This document shows, piece by piece, positions 34,682 through 44,384 of a stretch of DNA of 56,240 nucleotides (position 1 is the first letter of the stretch; every line of letters starts with the position of its first letter). The stretch comes from Planctomycetaceae bacterium. Its GTDB lineage: Bacteria; Planctomycetota; Planctomycetia; Pirellulales; Pirellulaceae. A program made the position numbers and the translations under genes. The stretch covers positions 1 through 56,240 of the forward strand of contig PBOG01000019.1 in NCBI GenBank assembly GCA_002724245.1, given 5' to 3'. The notes beneath the pieces were generated by a model, which did no database searches, was not told the origin of the DNA, and saw only the letters and a program-made list of their open reading frames with translations.

Positions 34682-35659
34682 TTGACTACACACTCACAGC
34701 GAATTCTGGTAACTGGCGGGGCTGGTTTTCTGGGGTCACATCTTTGTGAACGATTAGTCGAGGCCGGTCACGACGTGATTTGCCTGGACAATTTCTTCAC
34801 CAGCCAAAAAGCAAACGTCAGCCACTTACTCGACCAACCCAACTTCGAGTTGATTCGACACGACATCACCGTGCCAATCTGGCTGGAAGTTGACCAGATC
34901 TATAACCTCGCCTGTCCGGCAGCACCAGGACATTATCAATTCAATCCAATCAAGACGATCAAAACCTCACTCAGCGGAGCCATTAACGTCCTTGGCATGG
35001 CTAAACGCTGCGGCGCCAAAGTTCTCCAGGCATCAACCAGTGAAGTTTACGGCAACCCTACGATACACCCACAACCGGAATCCTATACGGGAAACGTCAA
35101 CCCAATTGGACCACGGGCGTGTTACGATGAGGGAAAGCGCGCCGCGGAAACACTATTCGCGGATTATCATCGCATGCACCGGACCAATGTCAGAATTGTG
35201 AGAATCTTCAATACCTATGGCCCTCGCATGCATCCATTTGATGGAAGGGTTGTATCCAACTTCATCCGTCAGGCTCTGTGCGGCGAAGACCTGACCCTAT
35301 TTGGTGACGGCTCACAGACACGTTCCTTCTGCTACCGAGATGACCTTATCGAAGGCATCATCCGCATGATGAACGCACCGGATGAGTTGATTGGACCGAT
35401 CAATCTTGGCAACCCTGGTGAGTTTTCGATGCTTCAGCTCGCGGAAGAAATCCTTGAGCTGACTGAATCTGACTCGCAAATCACCTACTCCCCGCTACCA
35501 CCGGATGATCCCCAGAAGCGCCAACCCGACATTACGCTTGCCCAGCAGCACCTGGACTGGCAACCGTCTATCCAATTAAGAGAAGGCCTGGAAGCGACAA
35601 TCCGCTGGTTTCGCTCGATCACATTTGAAGACTTCCGTCCGCCGACCCCCAATTATTGA
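34682..35659 (+). CDS. UDP-glucuronic acid decarboxylase (UDP-xylose synthase) / NAD-dependent epimerase
   Basis: 325 residues from a TTG at 34682 with AGGAG eight bases upstream; no ATG is available before the nucleotide-binding loop, so the TTG is well supported. The Rossmann motif is [16 protein letters not shown], followed by [35 protein letters not shown] and [10 protein letters not shown], and the catalytic pair YDEGK in [16 protein letters not shown]. This run is characteristic of UDP-glucuronate decarboxylases, which make UDP-xylose for cell-surface polysaccharide. A related epimerase or dehydratase is possible but less likely. It is separated by 270 bases from the preceding gene. Confidence 0.9.
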   Translation: MTTHSQRILVTGGAGFLGSHLCERLVEAGHDVICLDNFFTSQKANVSHLLDQPNFELIRHDITVPIWLEVDQIYNLACPAAPGHYQFNPIKTIKTSLSGAINVLGMAKRCGAKVLQASTSEVYGNPTIHPQPESYTGNVNPIGPRACYDEGKRAAETLFADYHRMHRTNVRIVRIFNTYGPRMHPFDGRVVSNFIRQALCGEDLTLFGDGSQTRSFCYRDDLIEGIIRMMNAPDELIGPINLGNPGEFSMLQLAEEILELTESDSQITYSPLPPDDPQKRQPDITLAQQHLDWQPSIQLREGLEATIRWFRSITFEDFRPPTPNY

Positions 35660-35773
35660 CCTCTCCTTGCCTGCGGTAGACCACGATCAAATTTCTCGAC
35701 ATGAGATCCAAGTGGACAGCCCGCCCTCTGTCGGCAACTCTGTGTACCAGCGCACTTGCGGTGCCTTGCTTTC

Positions 35774-36622
35774 ATGACCTATCTGCTACTGCATACATTT
35801 TTCAGTTCGCTATTTATCCTCTGGGTTCGCTGGGTGCAGCAGCGAGGTGACAAGGTACTAGTCATCGGCGCTGTGAATTACATCATCGCTGCGGTGATCG
35901 CCGTCGCCACCTGCGCAATCACTGCACAGCCCACCATGACTTTCAAAGCGATCGCGACTGGCGGCGCCAATGGTCTGTGCTACTTCGTAGCCTATTTTTT
36001 CCTGATCGCCGCCATCGCCTGGCAAGGCGCGGCGAATATTGCAGTGATCGGCAGGCTCTCCATCCTGTTACCCATTCTCGTGGGGATCGCTTTCTTCGGT
36101 GAACGTCCCGGAACAGCTCACCTGACAGGCATCCTCCTGGCCTGTGCCGCATTAATCGTGCTGGGCAAAGGTAGTTCTCCGCTACAGGACGCAAAACGCC
36201 CAGCTGCCGGTTACCTGGTTGTAACTGCCTTTTTCCTGATCGCCGGCAGTTCGCGCGTCATTCAGACGATGTTCAAACACCTCTGTGAGCCATCTGAGCA
36301 AACCGTCTTCCTGCTCTGCGCTTTCATGGTTGCCGGGCTCTCGGCATTCGGCCTGTTACTCTGGCGGCGCGAAGTACCAACTGGCAAAGAATGGCTACTC
36401 GGCGCGGGACTGGGCATCACCAATCTGCTGCAAACCTTGTTTATTCTGAAATCACTCGAATCACTACCCGGCTATGTGGTCTTCCCCGTGACTAGCGCTG
36501 GAAGCCTGTTATTGACCACGCTGGCCGCCGTCTGGTTCCTCAAGGAACGGCTCCGGTTCCACAGTTACGCGGCACTGGCGATCGCCATTGCCGCCTTGGC
36601 TTTACTGCAGCCCACTGCTTGA
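35774..36622 (+). CDS. EamA/DMT-family transporter
   Basis: 282 residues from the ATG at 35774; an upstream TTG at 35756 is possible. Nine or ten hydrophobic helices can be counted in two halves, each starting near a repeated EamA unit: the first with LSILLPILVGIAFFGERPG, the second with FPVTSAGSLLLTTLAAVWFL and KERLRFHSYAALAIAIAALA. Glu-Arg pairs (FGERPG, LKERL) after the fourth helix of each half are typical. The family exports or imports small metabolites; the substrate is unknown. Confidence 0.85.
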   Translation: MTYLLLHTFFSSLFILWVRWVQQRGDKVLVIGAVNYIIAAVIAVATCAITAQPTMTFKAIATGGANGLCYFVAYFFLIAAIAWQGAANIAVIGRLSILLPILVGIAFFGERPGTAHLTGILLACAALIVLGKGSSPLQDAKRPAAGYLVVTAFFLIAGSSRVIQTMFKHLCEPSEQTVFLLCAFMVAGLSAFGLLLWRREVPTGKEWLLGAGLGITNLLQTLFILKSLESLPGYVVFPVTSAGSLLLTTLAAVWFLKERLRFHSYAALAIAIAALALLQPTA

Positions 36623-36723
36623 AACCAGAGAGCGACACGTCCCTTCAAGGAGACTCGACAAGCTCGTGCTCACCCAGGGGTAGTTAGGGCCTGCGAATGT
36701 CACCACCCTGGCCAGCCACCCCA

Positions 36724-36748
36724 GTCTCAGCATATGTTGAGCTGAGAC
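36724..36748. promoter_or_regulatory. Perfect 8-base inverted repeat upstream of the PIG-L gene
   Basis: GTCTCAGC (36724-36731) and GCTGAGAC (36741-36748) are perfect complements separated by nine bases. The repeat ends 31 bases before the PIG-L start codon and has no T-run after it, so an operator is more likely than a terminator, though it could also close the upstream transporter transcript. Confidence 0.45.
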
Positions 36749-36779
36749 AGTTCCGCCTCTGACTGGGAAACCGTATTGC

Positions 36780-37607
36780 ATGACACTTGCCGACCCCCGA
36801 CTCTTGATCCTGGGAGCGCATCCCGACGACGCCGAGTTCCATGCTGGAGGTCTGGCAACCGTCTATCGATCACTAGGCTACCCGGTCAAGTTGATATCTG
36901 TCACCGATGGTGGAGCTGGCCATCATCAAAGGTCACGCGCTACGCTGATCGAAACTCGACGCGATGAGGCCGCTGCATCCGGTGAGATCATAGGTGCGCC
37001 GTATGTCACCTGGGACTTCCCAGACGGGCATCTCGTAAATTCTCTCGAATTACGAGACCGGATCATTCGAGAAATTCGCACCTATCAACCGGATCTGGTG
37101 CTGACTCACCGTGTCTGCGATTACCACCCAGACCATCGCGCTGTCGGGCAAGCCGTACAGGATGCATCCTATCTTGTTACAGTGCCACTCGTTGTCCCTG
37201 AGGTCGCGCACCTCTCAGCAGACCCGGTAGTAGCCTATATGGCGGACCTGTTCACACGACCTTACCCACTGCAGCCTGACGTCATTCTGGACATCGAACC
37301 ACTTCTACCTACGATCGTGAAGATGCTGGCCTGCCATCGCTCGCAAGTATTTGAGTTCTTGCCCTATAACCTGGGTAGTACTGTCGAGGTTCCTGACGAT
37401 GAAAACGACAAATTAGCATGGCTCACGGACTGGTTCACTGCACATATCCATCCCAGGGCCAGCCGCTTCCGGAATGCACTCGTCGAGCAGTACGGACCTT
37501 CACGGGGCGCCGCCATCCGGTGGGTCGAAGCGTTTGAAATCAGTGAATATGCCTCCGCGCTCGACAAGGAGGCCCGACAACGCCTATTCCCTATTCCCTC
37601 GGTCTGA
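36780..37607 (+). CDS. PIG-L/LmbE-type deacetylase
   Basis: 275 residues. The zinc-binding motif GAHPDDAEFHAGG is at about residues 12-24 and the second zinc/catalytic motif DYHPDHRAVGQA at about 114-125. SVTDGGAGHH and TRRDEAAASGEIIGAPYVTW are further family blocks. These enzymes remove N-acetyl groups from sugars such as GlcNAc conjugates; the substrate is not evident. The start at 36780 gives the family-typical N-terminus (MTLADPRLLILGAHPDD). Confidence 0.9.
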   Translation: MTLADPRLLILGAHPDDAEFHAGGLATVYRSLGYPVKLISVTDGGAGHHQRSRATLIETRRDEAAASGEIIGAPYVTWDFPDGHLVNSLELRDRIIREIRTYQPDLVLTHRVCDYHPDHRAVGQAVQDASYLVTVPLVVPEVAHLSADPVVAYMADLFTRPYPLQPDVILDIEPLLPTIVKMLACHRSQVFEFLPYNLGSTVEVPDDENDKLAWLTDWFTAHIHPRASRFRNALVEQYGPSRGAAIRWVEAFEISEYASALDKEARQRLFPIPSV

Positions 37608-37684
37608 CGTGATCAGACTGACCTGGATCACCGTCGCTCCAGGACAGCCTCCAGCGCGTCGGTCCGGTCGGGTATTTTCACGCG

Positions 37685-37713
37685 CTGACGCTCTGTCGGC
37701 CCCCTGCTACAAT
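37685..37713 (+). promoter_or_regulatory. Putative sigma-70 promoter upstream of rpe
   Basis: CTGACG (37685-37690) and TACAAT (37708-37713) are 17 bases apart. The rpe start is about 140 bases downstream. Confidence 0.35.
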
Positions 37714-37854
37714 GACAAACCCGCGTCGGCCCGGTGCAAGGCATTGGATTCGCTACCGCGACAGCCAACCCGAGGAGTGTGTACGGACTGCCACGCGAAA
37801 CATCAACGGCTGCTCTTTCGGGACGCCGTTTCCCTCGTTCATGGTGGACATCAA

Positions 37855-38559
37855 TTGGGCCAGCCACGCTTATCTTGTTCAGGCGTTCTCGCGCACCTGC
37901 GAGATGCCGTACCGGCGATTCTGCCCTCGCTACTCCAATGTGATTTCGGGAATCTCGCAGCGGAGGTTCGCCAACTAGAGACGGCCGGCGCCCCAGCGCT
38001 ACATCTCGATGTGATGGATGGCCATTTTGTGCCAAATCTAACCTATGGCATGCCACTGGTCGCAAGTCTGCGTAAAGTCACTGCCCTGCCGCTCGACGTA
38101 CATTTAATGATTTCCGATCCGGAACGCTACCTTGACGCATTCCACACAGCTGGTGCAGACCTGATCACCATTCACATCGAAGCGGTGCCAAAACCCACGA
38201 AAGTACTCGAGAAAATTCATCAACTTGGCATGGCCGCTGGTCTGGCCATCAACCCGGAAACAGCCGTATCCTCCATCGAACCCTACCTCGATTCGTGTGA
38301 CATGGTACTGGTTATGAGTGTTCGGCCGGGATTTGGTGGCCAAACATTCCAGGAAATCGCGTTGAGTAAACTAAAGCGACTTCGACAAATCGGCCCTGAA
38401 TCGTTATTGTTGGGCGTCGATGGAGGCATCAAGCAGGAAAACATTTCCAGCTGTGGTAAGGCGGGAGGTCAGCTATTCGTCGTGGGATCGGCTATTTTCG
38501 GAGAACCCGAATACGGCACCGTCATGCGACAATTTGAAGCCAGGGCGAGCTCCCCGTAA
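37855..38559 (+). CDS. rpe: Ribulose-phosphate 3-epimerase
   Basis: 234 residues from a TTG at 37855, chosen because GGTGGA lies about six bases upstream and the length then matches the family. It interconverts ribulose 5-phosphate and xylulose 5-phosphate in the pentose phosphate pathway. Motifs: [38 protein letters not shown] (metal-binding His and Asp), [32 protein letters not shown], and [14 protein letters not shown] with the second catalytic Asp. The N-terminal 20 residues before AVPAIL are an extension. The frame is open further upstream, but that part is not family-like. Confidence 0.93.
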   Translation: MGQPRLSCSGVLAHLRDAVPAILPSLLQCDFGNLAAEVRQLETAGAPALHLDVMDGHFVPNLTYGMPLVASLRKVTALPLDVHLMISDPERYLDAFHTAGADLITIHIEAVPKPTKVLEKIHQLGMAAGLAINPETAVSSIEPYLDSCDMVLVMSVRPGFGGQTFQEIALSKLKRLRQIGPESLLLGVDGGIKQENISSCGKAGGQLFVVGSAIFGEPEYGTVMRQFEARASSP

Positions 38560-38734
38560 GATCGGGAGTCAACTGCCACTGTTTAGTGCGGTTGACAACG
38601 CACGCCAACTCAACCACGCTGGACGTCTTGCCTCGACAAAACTCGTTCTTGGATGCAATGGTGAGCACAGTACACAGGAAACGCGTACGCCCATCTCGAG
38701 GAGCCCACGCGGCCGCGGCCGTGACGATCATTCC

Positions 38735-39547
38735 ATGAAGCGGCAGAAGCGAGGTGTCCCTGAAGGTCTTTGGCAACGTTGCCCTGGTTGCCAGAACGTG
38801 ATTTTCCGCAAGGAAGCGGAACGGCGGCTGAATATCTGTCCAGAATGTGAGCACCACTTTTACGTCTCCGCGCAAGAACGCATTCGACAGGTTCTCGATG
38901 AGGGCACATTTGAAGAATGGGACCAGGCCCTGGTGCCTACCGACCCCCTTGAATTCAAAGACCGCAAGAAACGCTACAGCGAACGGCTGCAAGCGGAACA
39001 ACTGCGCACAGGACTCTCCGACGCGGCCGTCACCGGTGCGGGTATGATTCGGGCCCGCCGGGTCGCATTCGGAGTCACAGATTCCGCCTTCATCATGGGC
39101 AGCATGGGATCGGTCGTCGGCGAACGGCTGACTCGTCTTATTGAACGTGCAGGCCGAGAGCAGCTACCCTTGATCATTATTAGCGGCAGTGGAGGTGGTG
39201 CCCGCATGCACGAGGGCATCCTGTCACTTATGCAAATGGCAAAGGTCTCCGCGGCACTGGCGCAATACGATCAACTGGGAGGGCTCTTCATTTCCGTACT
39301 GACGAACCCCACCATGGGCGGTGTCGCAGCCAGTTTTGCATCGCTCGGCGATCTCGTCCTGGCAGAACCCAAAGCCCTTATCGGGTTCGCCGGCCCACGT
39401 ACAATCAAGAATACAATCCACATTGAACTACCGAAGGGGTTTCAAACCAGTGAATTCCTGCTGGAACATGGTTTCGTCGATCGCATCGTTACCCGCCAGA
39501 GACTGAAAAGTGAAATTGCCCAACTAATCGACTACTGTGGCAAATAG
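38735..39547 (+). CDS. accD: Acetyl-CoA carboxylase carboxyltransferase subunit beta
   Basis: 270 residues from the ATG at 38735. It is one half of the carboxyltransferase that makes malonyl-CoA. The zinc ribbon is complete ([19 protein letters not shown] then CPEC), followed by the crotonase-like fold: [38 protein letters not shown] and [12 protein letters not shown]. The sequence ends soon after [17 protein letters not shown] as expected. No Shine-Dalgarno is obvious before the ATG. accA is not in the window. Confidence 0.95.
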   Translation: MKRQKRGVPEGLWQRCPGCQNVIFRKEAERRLNICPECEHHFYVSAQERIRQVLDEGTFEEWDQALVPTDPLEFKDRKKRYSERLQAEQLRTGLSDAAVTGAGMIRARRVAFGVTDSAFIMGSMGSVVGERLTRLIERAGREQLPLIIISGSGGGARMHEGILSLMQMAKVSAALAQYDQLGGLFISVLTNPTMGGVAASFASLGDLVLAEPKALIGFAGPRTIKNTIHIELPKGFQTSEFLLEHGFVDRIVTRQRLKSEIAQLIDYCGK

Positions 39548-39637
39548 ACGGACTTCACCATTAATCGGGTGTTGATTTCCAGGCCTAGGGCCCCTGTCAA
39601 CCGCGGTGAAATCATCACTTCTTCGGCCACGATGGTT

Positions 39638-39666
39638 TTCCGACAATGCCTTCAATTCGCTATAAT
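39638..39666 (+). promoter_or_regulatory. Putative promoter of the atypical kinase gene
   Basis: TTCCGA (39638-39643) and a perfect TATAAT (39661-39666) are 17 bases apart, 75 bases before the kinase ATG. The -35 match is weak. Confidence 0.38.
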
Positions 39667-39740
39667 GTTCAAATGGCATTGGACGACATGCGTCCCCCTG
39701 CCGTGGAACCCCTTCACTACCTCCAACGCAATCGTTTCGT

Positions 39741-40619
39741 ATGGGCGTCTTCCAAAAGCTCCAGACGGTTTTCAAGAGTAACCGAAAACTGGACATTCAT
39801 CAGCGTTTCGAACTCCTCAAAGAAGCCGTGTCGGGGACGATGTCCAACTTCTACATGGCCCGCGATCGAGAAACCGATCGCATAGTTGGCCTGAAAGTGG
39901 GTATCCGCGAGAAGGTAGATTTCTTTGAGAACCGGTTTAAGGGTCTCAACAAACCGCCAGAGGGACAGATTGCCCAAACTTTTGACCATCCCCGCATTGT
40001 CCAAACCTACGAATACGGGCGCACCTCTGACGACGTTCCCTTCATCGTCATGCAATATGTTCGCGGGTTTGGCATGCATATGATGCTGAACAATCATGAC
40101 CCGAACCTTGATGGTAACCAACTGGAACTCGTCCGGCAGATGGCCGAAGCCCTCAACATCGTCCACAAGGCAGGCTACATCCATCGAGATGTCTGTCCAC
40201 GTAACTTTATCTGTGCCGAAGATGGCAAAACACTCACGCTCATTGATTTCGGGCTAACGCTGCCCGCGACGAGCGAGTTCACGCGTCCCGGCAATCGCAC
40301 CGGAACGCCCCTCTACATGGCGCCAGAAGTTGTCCGGAGACGCGACACCGACAAACGTCTCGACATTTTTTCATTTGGGGTCACCGCGTTTCATCTCTGC
40401 ACCGGCGAGCTTCCATGGCCCGGCGGAGAAACTTCAGGGCTGGCCGCGATGTCACACGACACCGTTGAGCCAACCGACATCTTCAGCTTGCAGCCGGATA
40501 TGAATCCCAAACTGGCACGCGTGATTACACGCTGCATGGCACCCAACCGGGATAATCGCCCAATGGAATTCGATGCCATACTTCGAGAACTTCGGCCGCT
40601 CAAATCGTTCAACAAGTGA
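39741..40619 (+). CDS. Soluble serine/threonine-type protein kinase with an atypical catalytic loop
   Basis: 292 residues, a kinase domain with almost no extra sequence and no membrane segment. The ATP lysine is in GLKVG (K52), the catalytic loop is HRDVCPRN (148-155), the metal motif is DFG (169-171) and APE is present (194-196). Two features are unusual: the glycine loop is degenerate (AVSGTMSNFYMA) and the catalytic-loop Lys two residues after HRD, normal in Ser/Thr kinases, is Cys. The catalytic Asp, Asn and DFG Asp remain, so activity is possible. The substrate is unknown. Confidence 0.85.
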   Translation: MGVFQKLQTVFKSNRKLDIHQRFELLKEAVSGTMSNFYMARDRETDRIVGLKVGIREKVDFFENRFKGLNKPPEGQIAQTFDHPRIVQTYEYGRTSDDVPFIVMQYVRGFGMHMMLNNHDPNLDGNQLELVRQMAEALNIVHKAGYIHRDVCPRNFICAEDGKTLTLIDFGLTLPATSEFTRPGNRTGTPLYMAPEVVRRRDTDKRLDIFSFGVTAFHLCTGELPWPGGETSGLAAMSHDTVEPTDIFSLQPDMNPKLARVITRCMAPNRDNRPMEFDAILRELRPLKSFNK

Positions 40620-40628
40620 TTTCCGCGG

Positions 40629-40657
40629 TTGAAGCGACGGCGTTACGGCGCTATACT
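40629..40657 (+). promoter_or_regulatory. Putative strong sigma-70 promoter of the small basic protein gene
   Basis: TTGAAG (40629-40634) and TATACT (40652-40657) are separated by 17 bases, ending 38 bases before the start codon. This is one of the best promoter matches in the window. Confidence 0.55.
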
Positions 40658-40695
40658 GAGCATCTCAACAGCCCAATCTGGAAGGTCCCCAAACA

Positions 40696-40935
40696 ATGAC
40701 GCTCGACAAAAGTCTCAAAGTCCGTGCTGGCTTGGCACGCCAACGTAGTGTGCTGAAGCGTGTGGAGCGTCTCGAAAAACTAAAAGAATCGGACCGCTGG
40801 TCCGAAGGTGCAAGCGTCTTCGGTCTCCCCAAGGTTCGAGTCCAGAAACTCGTGCTGAAGAAGAAGAAGAAAGAAAAAGTGGTCGAAACCGAGGAAGGCC
40901 AGGAAGCACCAGCAGCCGGCGAAGACCAGTCCTGA
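40696..40935 (+). CDS. Small basic protein of the planctomycete/verrucomicrobial/chlamydial type (TIGR04137-like)
   Basis: 79 residues. The conserved core MTLDKSLKVRAGLARQRSVL, then RVERLEKLKESDRW and VFGLPKVRVQKLVLKKKKKE, matches my memory of the small basic protein family found across the Planctomycetes-Verrucomicrobia-Chlamydiae group. The lysine run is followed by an acidic Glu/Ala tail. Its function is not established; a nucleic-acid or ribosome association is a reasonable inference from charge and high conservation. It has its own good promoter and a purine-rich CTGGAAGG upstream. Confidence 0.85.
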   Translation: MTLDKSLKVRAGLARQRSVLKRVERLEKLKESDRWSEGASVFGLPKVRVQKLVLKKKKKEKVVETEEGQEAPAAGEDQS

Positions 40936-41138
40936 TTCTCGATTGCCAAGAGCTGAATCGCGTCCCTCGTGGAACCTCGGGTGCCTGGCGTTGACGGTTG
41001 TCCAGGCCTATCGCCCACCCTGACCGCCGTATTAATTGGGGTGGAGTGTCATTTGCGCCTGGCACCCTCGATGACCGTCGCCAGGCCTTGCCGGTCGATT
41101 TCCTCAACTGGAGCACCACGAATAAGGCGAACCTGGGC

Positions 41139-42410
41139 ATGCAAGTACACCTTGAATACGGCCGTGATGGCCTGAGTGTCGATCTTCCGGCCGACCGCGT
41201 CGTCCGCACTCTGGCATACAAGGACGCCGAACCGCTGGACGATCCGGCGCGTGCTTTACTCGCCACACTGCAGCACCCCATTTCCTCGCCCTCATTGGAA
41301 ACCCTTGCGCAGGAACGACAGGATGCATGCATCGTTATCTGCGATATCACACGCCCCGTCCCTAATCGCTTGATATTGACTGAATTGCTGGCGACACTCC
41401 ACCGTAGTGGTATTCCAGCAGAACGTGTGTTAATCCTGGTCGCAACCGGCCTGCACCGCCCCAGCACGACCGACGAAATCGTGGAGATGGTTGGTCCGGA
41501 AATCGCACGGCAGTACCGAATTGAAGACCACCATGGCCAGGTTCTTGAAGAACATACGCATCTAGGTGACAGTCCGCGCGGAGTACCGATCTGGATCGAC
41601 TCACGCTATTTACAAGCTGATCTGAAAATTACTGTCGGGCTGATTGAACCACACCTGATGGCTGGTTTCTCGGGTGGTCGCAAACTGATCTGCCCCGGTA
41701 TCGCTGCGTTGGAAACCGTGAAAGTCTGGCACGGTCCCGAATTTCTCGAACACCCCAAAGCTGACTGTGGCATTCTGGATGGAAATCCCGTCCACGAAGA
41801 GAACACCTGGATTGCGCGGCGCGCGGGATGCGACTTCATCGTGAACGTTGTCATGGACGACCAACGGCGACCGCTCAAATTTGTCTCCGGTGACATGGAA
41901 GCTGCATTTCTGGCCGGGGTTGATTTTGTGCGTAAAGTCGTTACTGACACGGTCGAGACTCCGGTTGATGTCGTCGTCACGAGCGGTGCCGGCTACCCAC
42001 TGGACACCACCTTCTATCAGTCCATCAAGGGCCTGACAGGAGCTTTGCCGATCGTCAAAGAGGGAGGAACGATCGTACTGGCCGCGAGTATGTCAGAAGG
42101 TATCGGCAGCCCGCAATTTGAACAGTTGTTTGACGAACACGACAGCCTGGAAAGTTTTGTCGAACGCATTCTGGGGCGCGACTATTTCAAGCTCGACCAA
42201 TGGCAACTTGAGGAACTCGCCAAAGTCCGCCGGAAAGTACGGGTCAAAGTGATCACGGACGGACTCACACCGGAGACCGTTAACCGGTTGTTTGTAGAAA
42301 GCGCTCCTAGCGTCGAAGAAGCGGTGGCCGACTCTCTGGTTGAATACGGTCCTGAGGCAACGTTGGCCGTTATTCCTAAGGGCCCGTACGTCCTCGCTCA
42401 GGTCGGTTAA
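41139..42410 (+). CDS. LarA-like nickel-pincer-dependent lactate racemase family protein
   Basis: 423 residues from the ATG at 41139, which matches the roughly 420 of LarA; upstream in-frame residues are not family-like. Family blocks: [45 protein letters not shown] with the cofactor-binding Lys, [20 protein letters not shown], and [20 protein letters not shown]. LarA racemises lactate or other 2-hydroxy acids and needs the cofactor made by LarB, LarC and LarE, none of which is in the window. Many homologues have different substrates, so the precise reaction is unknown. Confidence 0.88.
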   Translation: MQVHLEYGRDGLSVDLPADRVVRTLAYKDAEPLDDPARALLATLQHPISSPSLETLAQERQDACIVICDITRPVPNRLILTELLATLHRSGIPAERVLILVATGLHRPSTTDEIVEMVGPEIARQYRIEDHHGQVLEEHTHLGDSPRGVPIWIDSRYLQADLKITVGLIEPHLMAGFSGGRKLICPGIAALETVKVWHGPEFLEHPKADCGILDGNPVHEENTWIARRAGCDFIVNVVMDDQRRPLKFVSGDMEAAFLAGVDFVRKVVTDTVETPVDVVVTSGAGYPLDTTFYQSIKGLTGALPIVKEGGTIVLAASMSEGIGSPQFEQLFDEHDSLESFVERILGRDYFKLDQWQLEELAKVRRKVRVKVITDGLTPETVNRLFVESAPSVEEAVADSLVEYGPEATLAVIPKGPYVLAQVG

Positions 42411-42502
42411 TCGCCACGACGTTTGCTGCGCACCCCCAATGCGCACCATGTCGCCTCACCAGGTCACCGCAATTGCTCTAGGTGGCCAGCGTGACAGCTC
42501 CC

Positions 42503-42508
42503 TATAAT
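42503..42508 (+). promoter_or_regulatory. Putative -10 box TATAAT before the small exported protein
   Basis: A perfect TATAAT lies 25 bases before the start codon, followed by AGGAGG. No clear -35 element is present at the right distance. Confidence 0.3.
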
Positions 42509-42532
42509 GCCGCCTTCACCAGGAGGTTAACA

Positions 42533-43096
42533 ATGCGTGGCTTTGTGTGTGGGTTAGTCGTGAGCGTCTGTTTCATACTCGGCACCGGGCGGGCATGGCA
42601 CAGCCCCCTGCCCGCCACGCCGCCAGTGGTCGCCGCCCAACCGCAGAACAAGCCTGCAGATTCGACAGCAAAACCACCACGCGCACAGCCTCAAGCTGGC
42701 CTACAGCCACAAATGGCTCGTGAATTACTCGAATTAAGACGTCAGCTAGGCGATACCTGGCAATCAGGCCAGGAAGGCGACGCTGCGTTTCTCGAAGCAC
42801 TCAAGCAAGTGGCAAAGCAGGATATCGGGACAAAATCAGCAGATGCACTGCCCAGAAACATCGCCAGCCCTGATGTAAAGACACACGACCAGCTCTTCGA
42901 GATCTGCCAGAAACTCCTCAGGCTGACACAACAGCTGCGTAGGAATGGTCAAATCCAGGCAGCAAATCGCCTCGACGCGTTCGAGACATTGCTGCGTGGG
43001 GAAATACAATACTGGACTGCATTCCCGTCACGTGCGGAATCCGTCGATACCACCCTGACGCCTGCAGAGACACCACAAAGTGCGCCCACGCGTTGA
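42533..43096 (+). CDS. Small exported protein of unknown function
   Basis: 187 residues from the ATG at 42533, which is preceded by a perfect AGGAGG at good spacing; the frame extends further upstream without support. The signal peptide is FVCGLVVSVCFILGTGRAWH, followed by a Pro/Ala/Gln-rich stretch and then a helical region (MARELLELRRQLGDTWQSGQ; LFEICQKLLRLTQQLRRNGQ) that looks like short coiled coils. No known domain was recognised. It is convergent with the two-PDZ gene; the stops are only 24 bases apart. Confidence 0.7.
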   Translation: MRGFVCGLVVSVCFILGTGRAWHSPLPATPPVVAAQPQNKPADSTAKPPRAQPQAGLQPQMARELLELRRQLGDTWQSGQEGDAAFLEALKQVAKQDIGTKSADALPRNIASPDVKTHDQLFEICQKLLRLTQQLRRNGQIQAANRLDAFETLLRGEIQYWTAFPSRAESVDTTLTPAETPQSAPTR

Positions 43097-43120
43097 CCAT
43101 GGCCCGATAACAACTGGCCA

Positions 43121-44197
43121 TCAAGAATCAGCAGGCGAAGGCAACCGCTCTGGCGCCGGCCGGGATGAGCGACGCTCCGGAGCGACTTCCTGTAGTTGCC
43201 TTTCGACTTGTTGCAGCCGACGCTTCAAAGCACGCAACTCGATCATCAGTGCCTGCAGCTGAAGCTCGAGGGCTTCCGGGTCGGCGCGGCGCAAAGAATC
43301 CGTGACGGGCCTCCGGACGCCGGGTAAGACACCCCGTTGCTGCGGCAACTCCTCGCGGCCCGTGGCTGGCGCATCCATCCGCGCAACACCCCCAATCGGC
43401 GTTGGACGACGAATCGCTGGCCCCGGTAGCAAGACCACCTCCCTACGGACAAATTCCTGGCCAATCCGCCACATCAATTGCAGTGAATCTCCAGGTCGAC
43501 TCTGCTGTACCAACTGCTCCAAATCAGTAGCCCGTTGCAAATCCACACCATCCGCAGAAAGAATCACGGCATCAACTTTCAAGCCACATCGCTCCGCGGC
43601 GCTCCCCTTGCGGACTGCCGTCACCAGCACGCCTCGCTGTACGCCTCGCTTCTGCTTGCCACGTTCGGTCAGCGACTCAGCCGTAACGCCCAGCGTGGCA
43701 CGTGGCCGTTCACTCGTGACTGCCGGAGGTGGCGGTGGCACGGACTCCGGAACACCGGGGCCCTGACTTGCTGCCCCGCCGGCGCCAAGTCGTGGAGCCA
43801 ATGTCACGTCGACATCCAGTCGCTGGGCATCGCGTTTGATTTGCAGCTCGACACGGTCTCCAGCGGCTTTCGATTCCAACAAACTCGAAAGGCTATCGAG
43901 ATCGATGACAGGCCGCTGGCCGACTGCTAAAACAAGGTCATCGACTTTTATCCCAGCGCGATCAGCAGCACCACCTGGATGAACCAGTGTGACTCGGACT
44001 CCATGGCCCTGCTGGCCAAAGTCATCCGCGCGCAATCCGAGAAAACCACGAGATTTACCTACCGGGGTCACAATCGTCTCGCGCGTCCGCTGCTCCACTC
44101 TGTCAAGAAAAGACTGCGATACGGCGGGCCGGTCAAGTGTTAAACACGCCACGACAGCCAGTGCAGCGATCGACCGCGATGTCAAAGCGAATCGCAT
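43121..44197 (-). CDS. Exported protein with two PDZ domains and a C-terminal coiled coil
   Basis: 358 residues from the ATG at 44197, preceded by AAGGAG at ten bases; earlier in-frame residues do not look like a leader. After a signal peptide (SIAALAVVACLTLDRPAVSQ), PDZ 1 spans about residues 50-135 (GFLGLRADDF, AGIKVDDLVLAVGQRPVIDL) and PDZ 2 about 167-258 (GVLVTAVRKGSAAERCGLKV). A Pro-rich linker joins them. A coiled coil follows at about 307-339 (LELQLQALMIELRALKRRLQ). There is no protease domain, unlike HtrA. A protein-binding role in the envelope is inferred. Confidence 0.85.
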   Translation of the reverse strand: MRFALTSRSIAALAVVACLTLDRPAVSQSFLDRVEQRTRETIVTPVGKSRGFLGLRADDFGQQGHGVRVTLVHPGGAADRAGIKVDDLVLAVGQRPVIDLDSLSSLLESKAAGDRVELQIKRDAQRLDVDVTLAPRLGAGGAASQGPGVPESVPPPPPAVTSERPRATLGVTAESLTERGKQKRGVQRGVLVTAVRKGSAAERCGLKVDAVILSADGVDLQRATDLEQLVQQSRPGDSLQLMWRIGQEFVRREVVLLPGPAIRRPTPIGGVARMDAPATGREELPQQRGVLPGVRRPVTDSLRRADPEALELQLQALMIELRALKRRLQQVERQLQEVAPERRSSRPAPERLPSPADS

Positions 44198-44384
44198 TGG
44201 TGACAAACTCCTTGTACTGTAAATCTCAAGACGGCAGCCGAGTGGGCCCGCTACCCTGGCAAGATCGCTGTGCAACCCACCGAGCTTCCATTGACGAATT
44301 GTACGGTAGAAACTAACACCTTTGGAATATGGATGACTTGCGTGAATCCCCACAGAGCCCTCAGTTGAACATCGATTCCCCAAA

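Noticed and set aside
40840-40861. GGTTCGAGTCC, tRNA T-arm-like sequence
   Set aside because: It lies inside the small basic protein gene and no acceptor or anticodon stem can be built around it.
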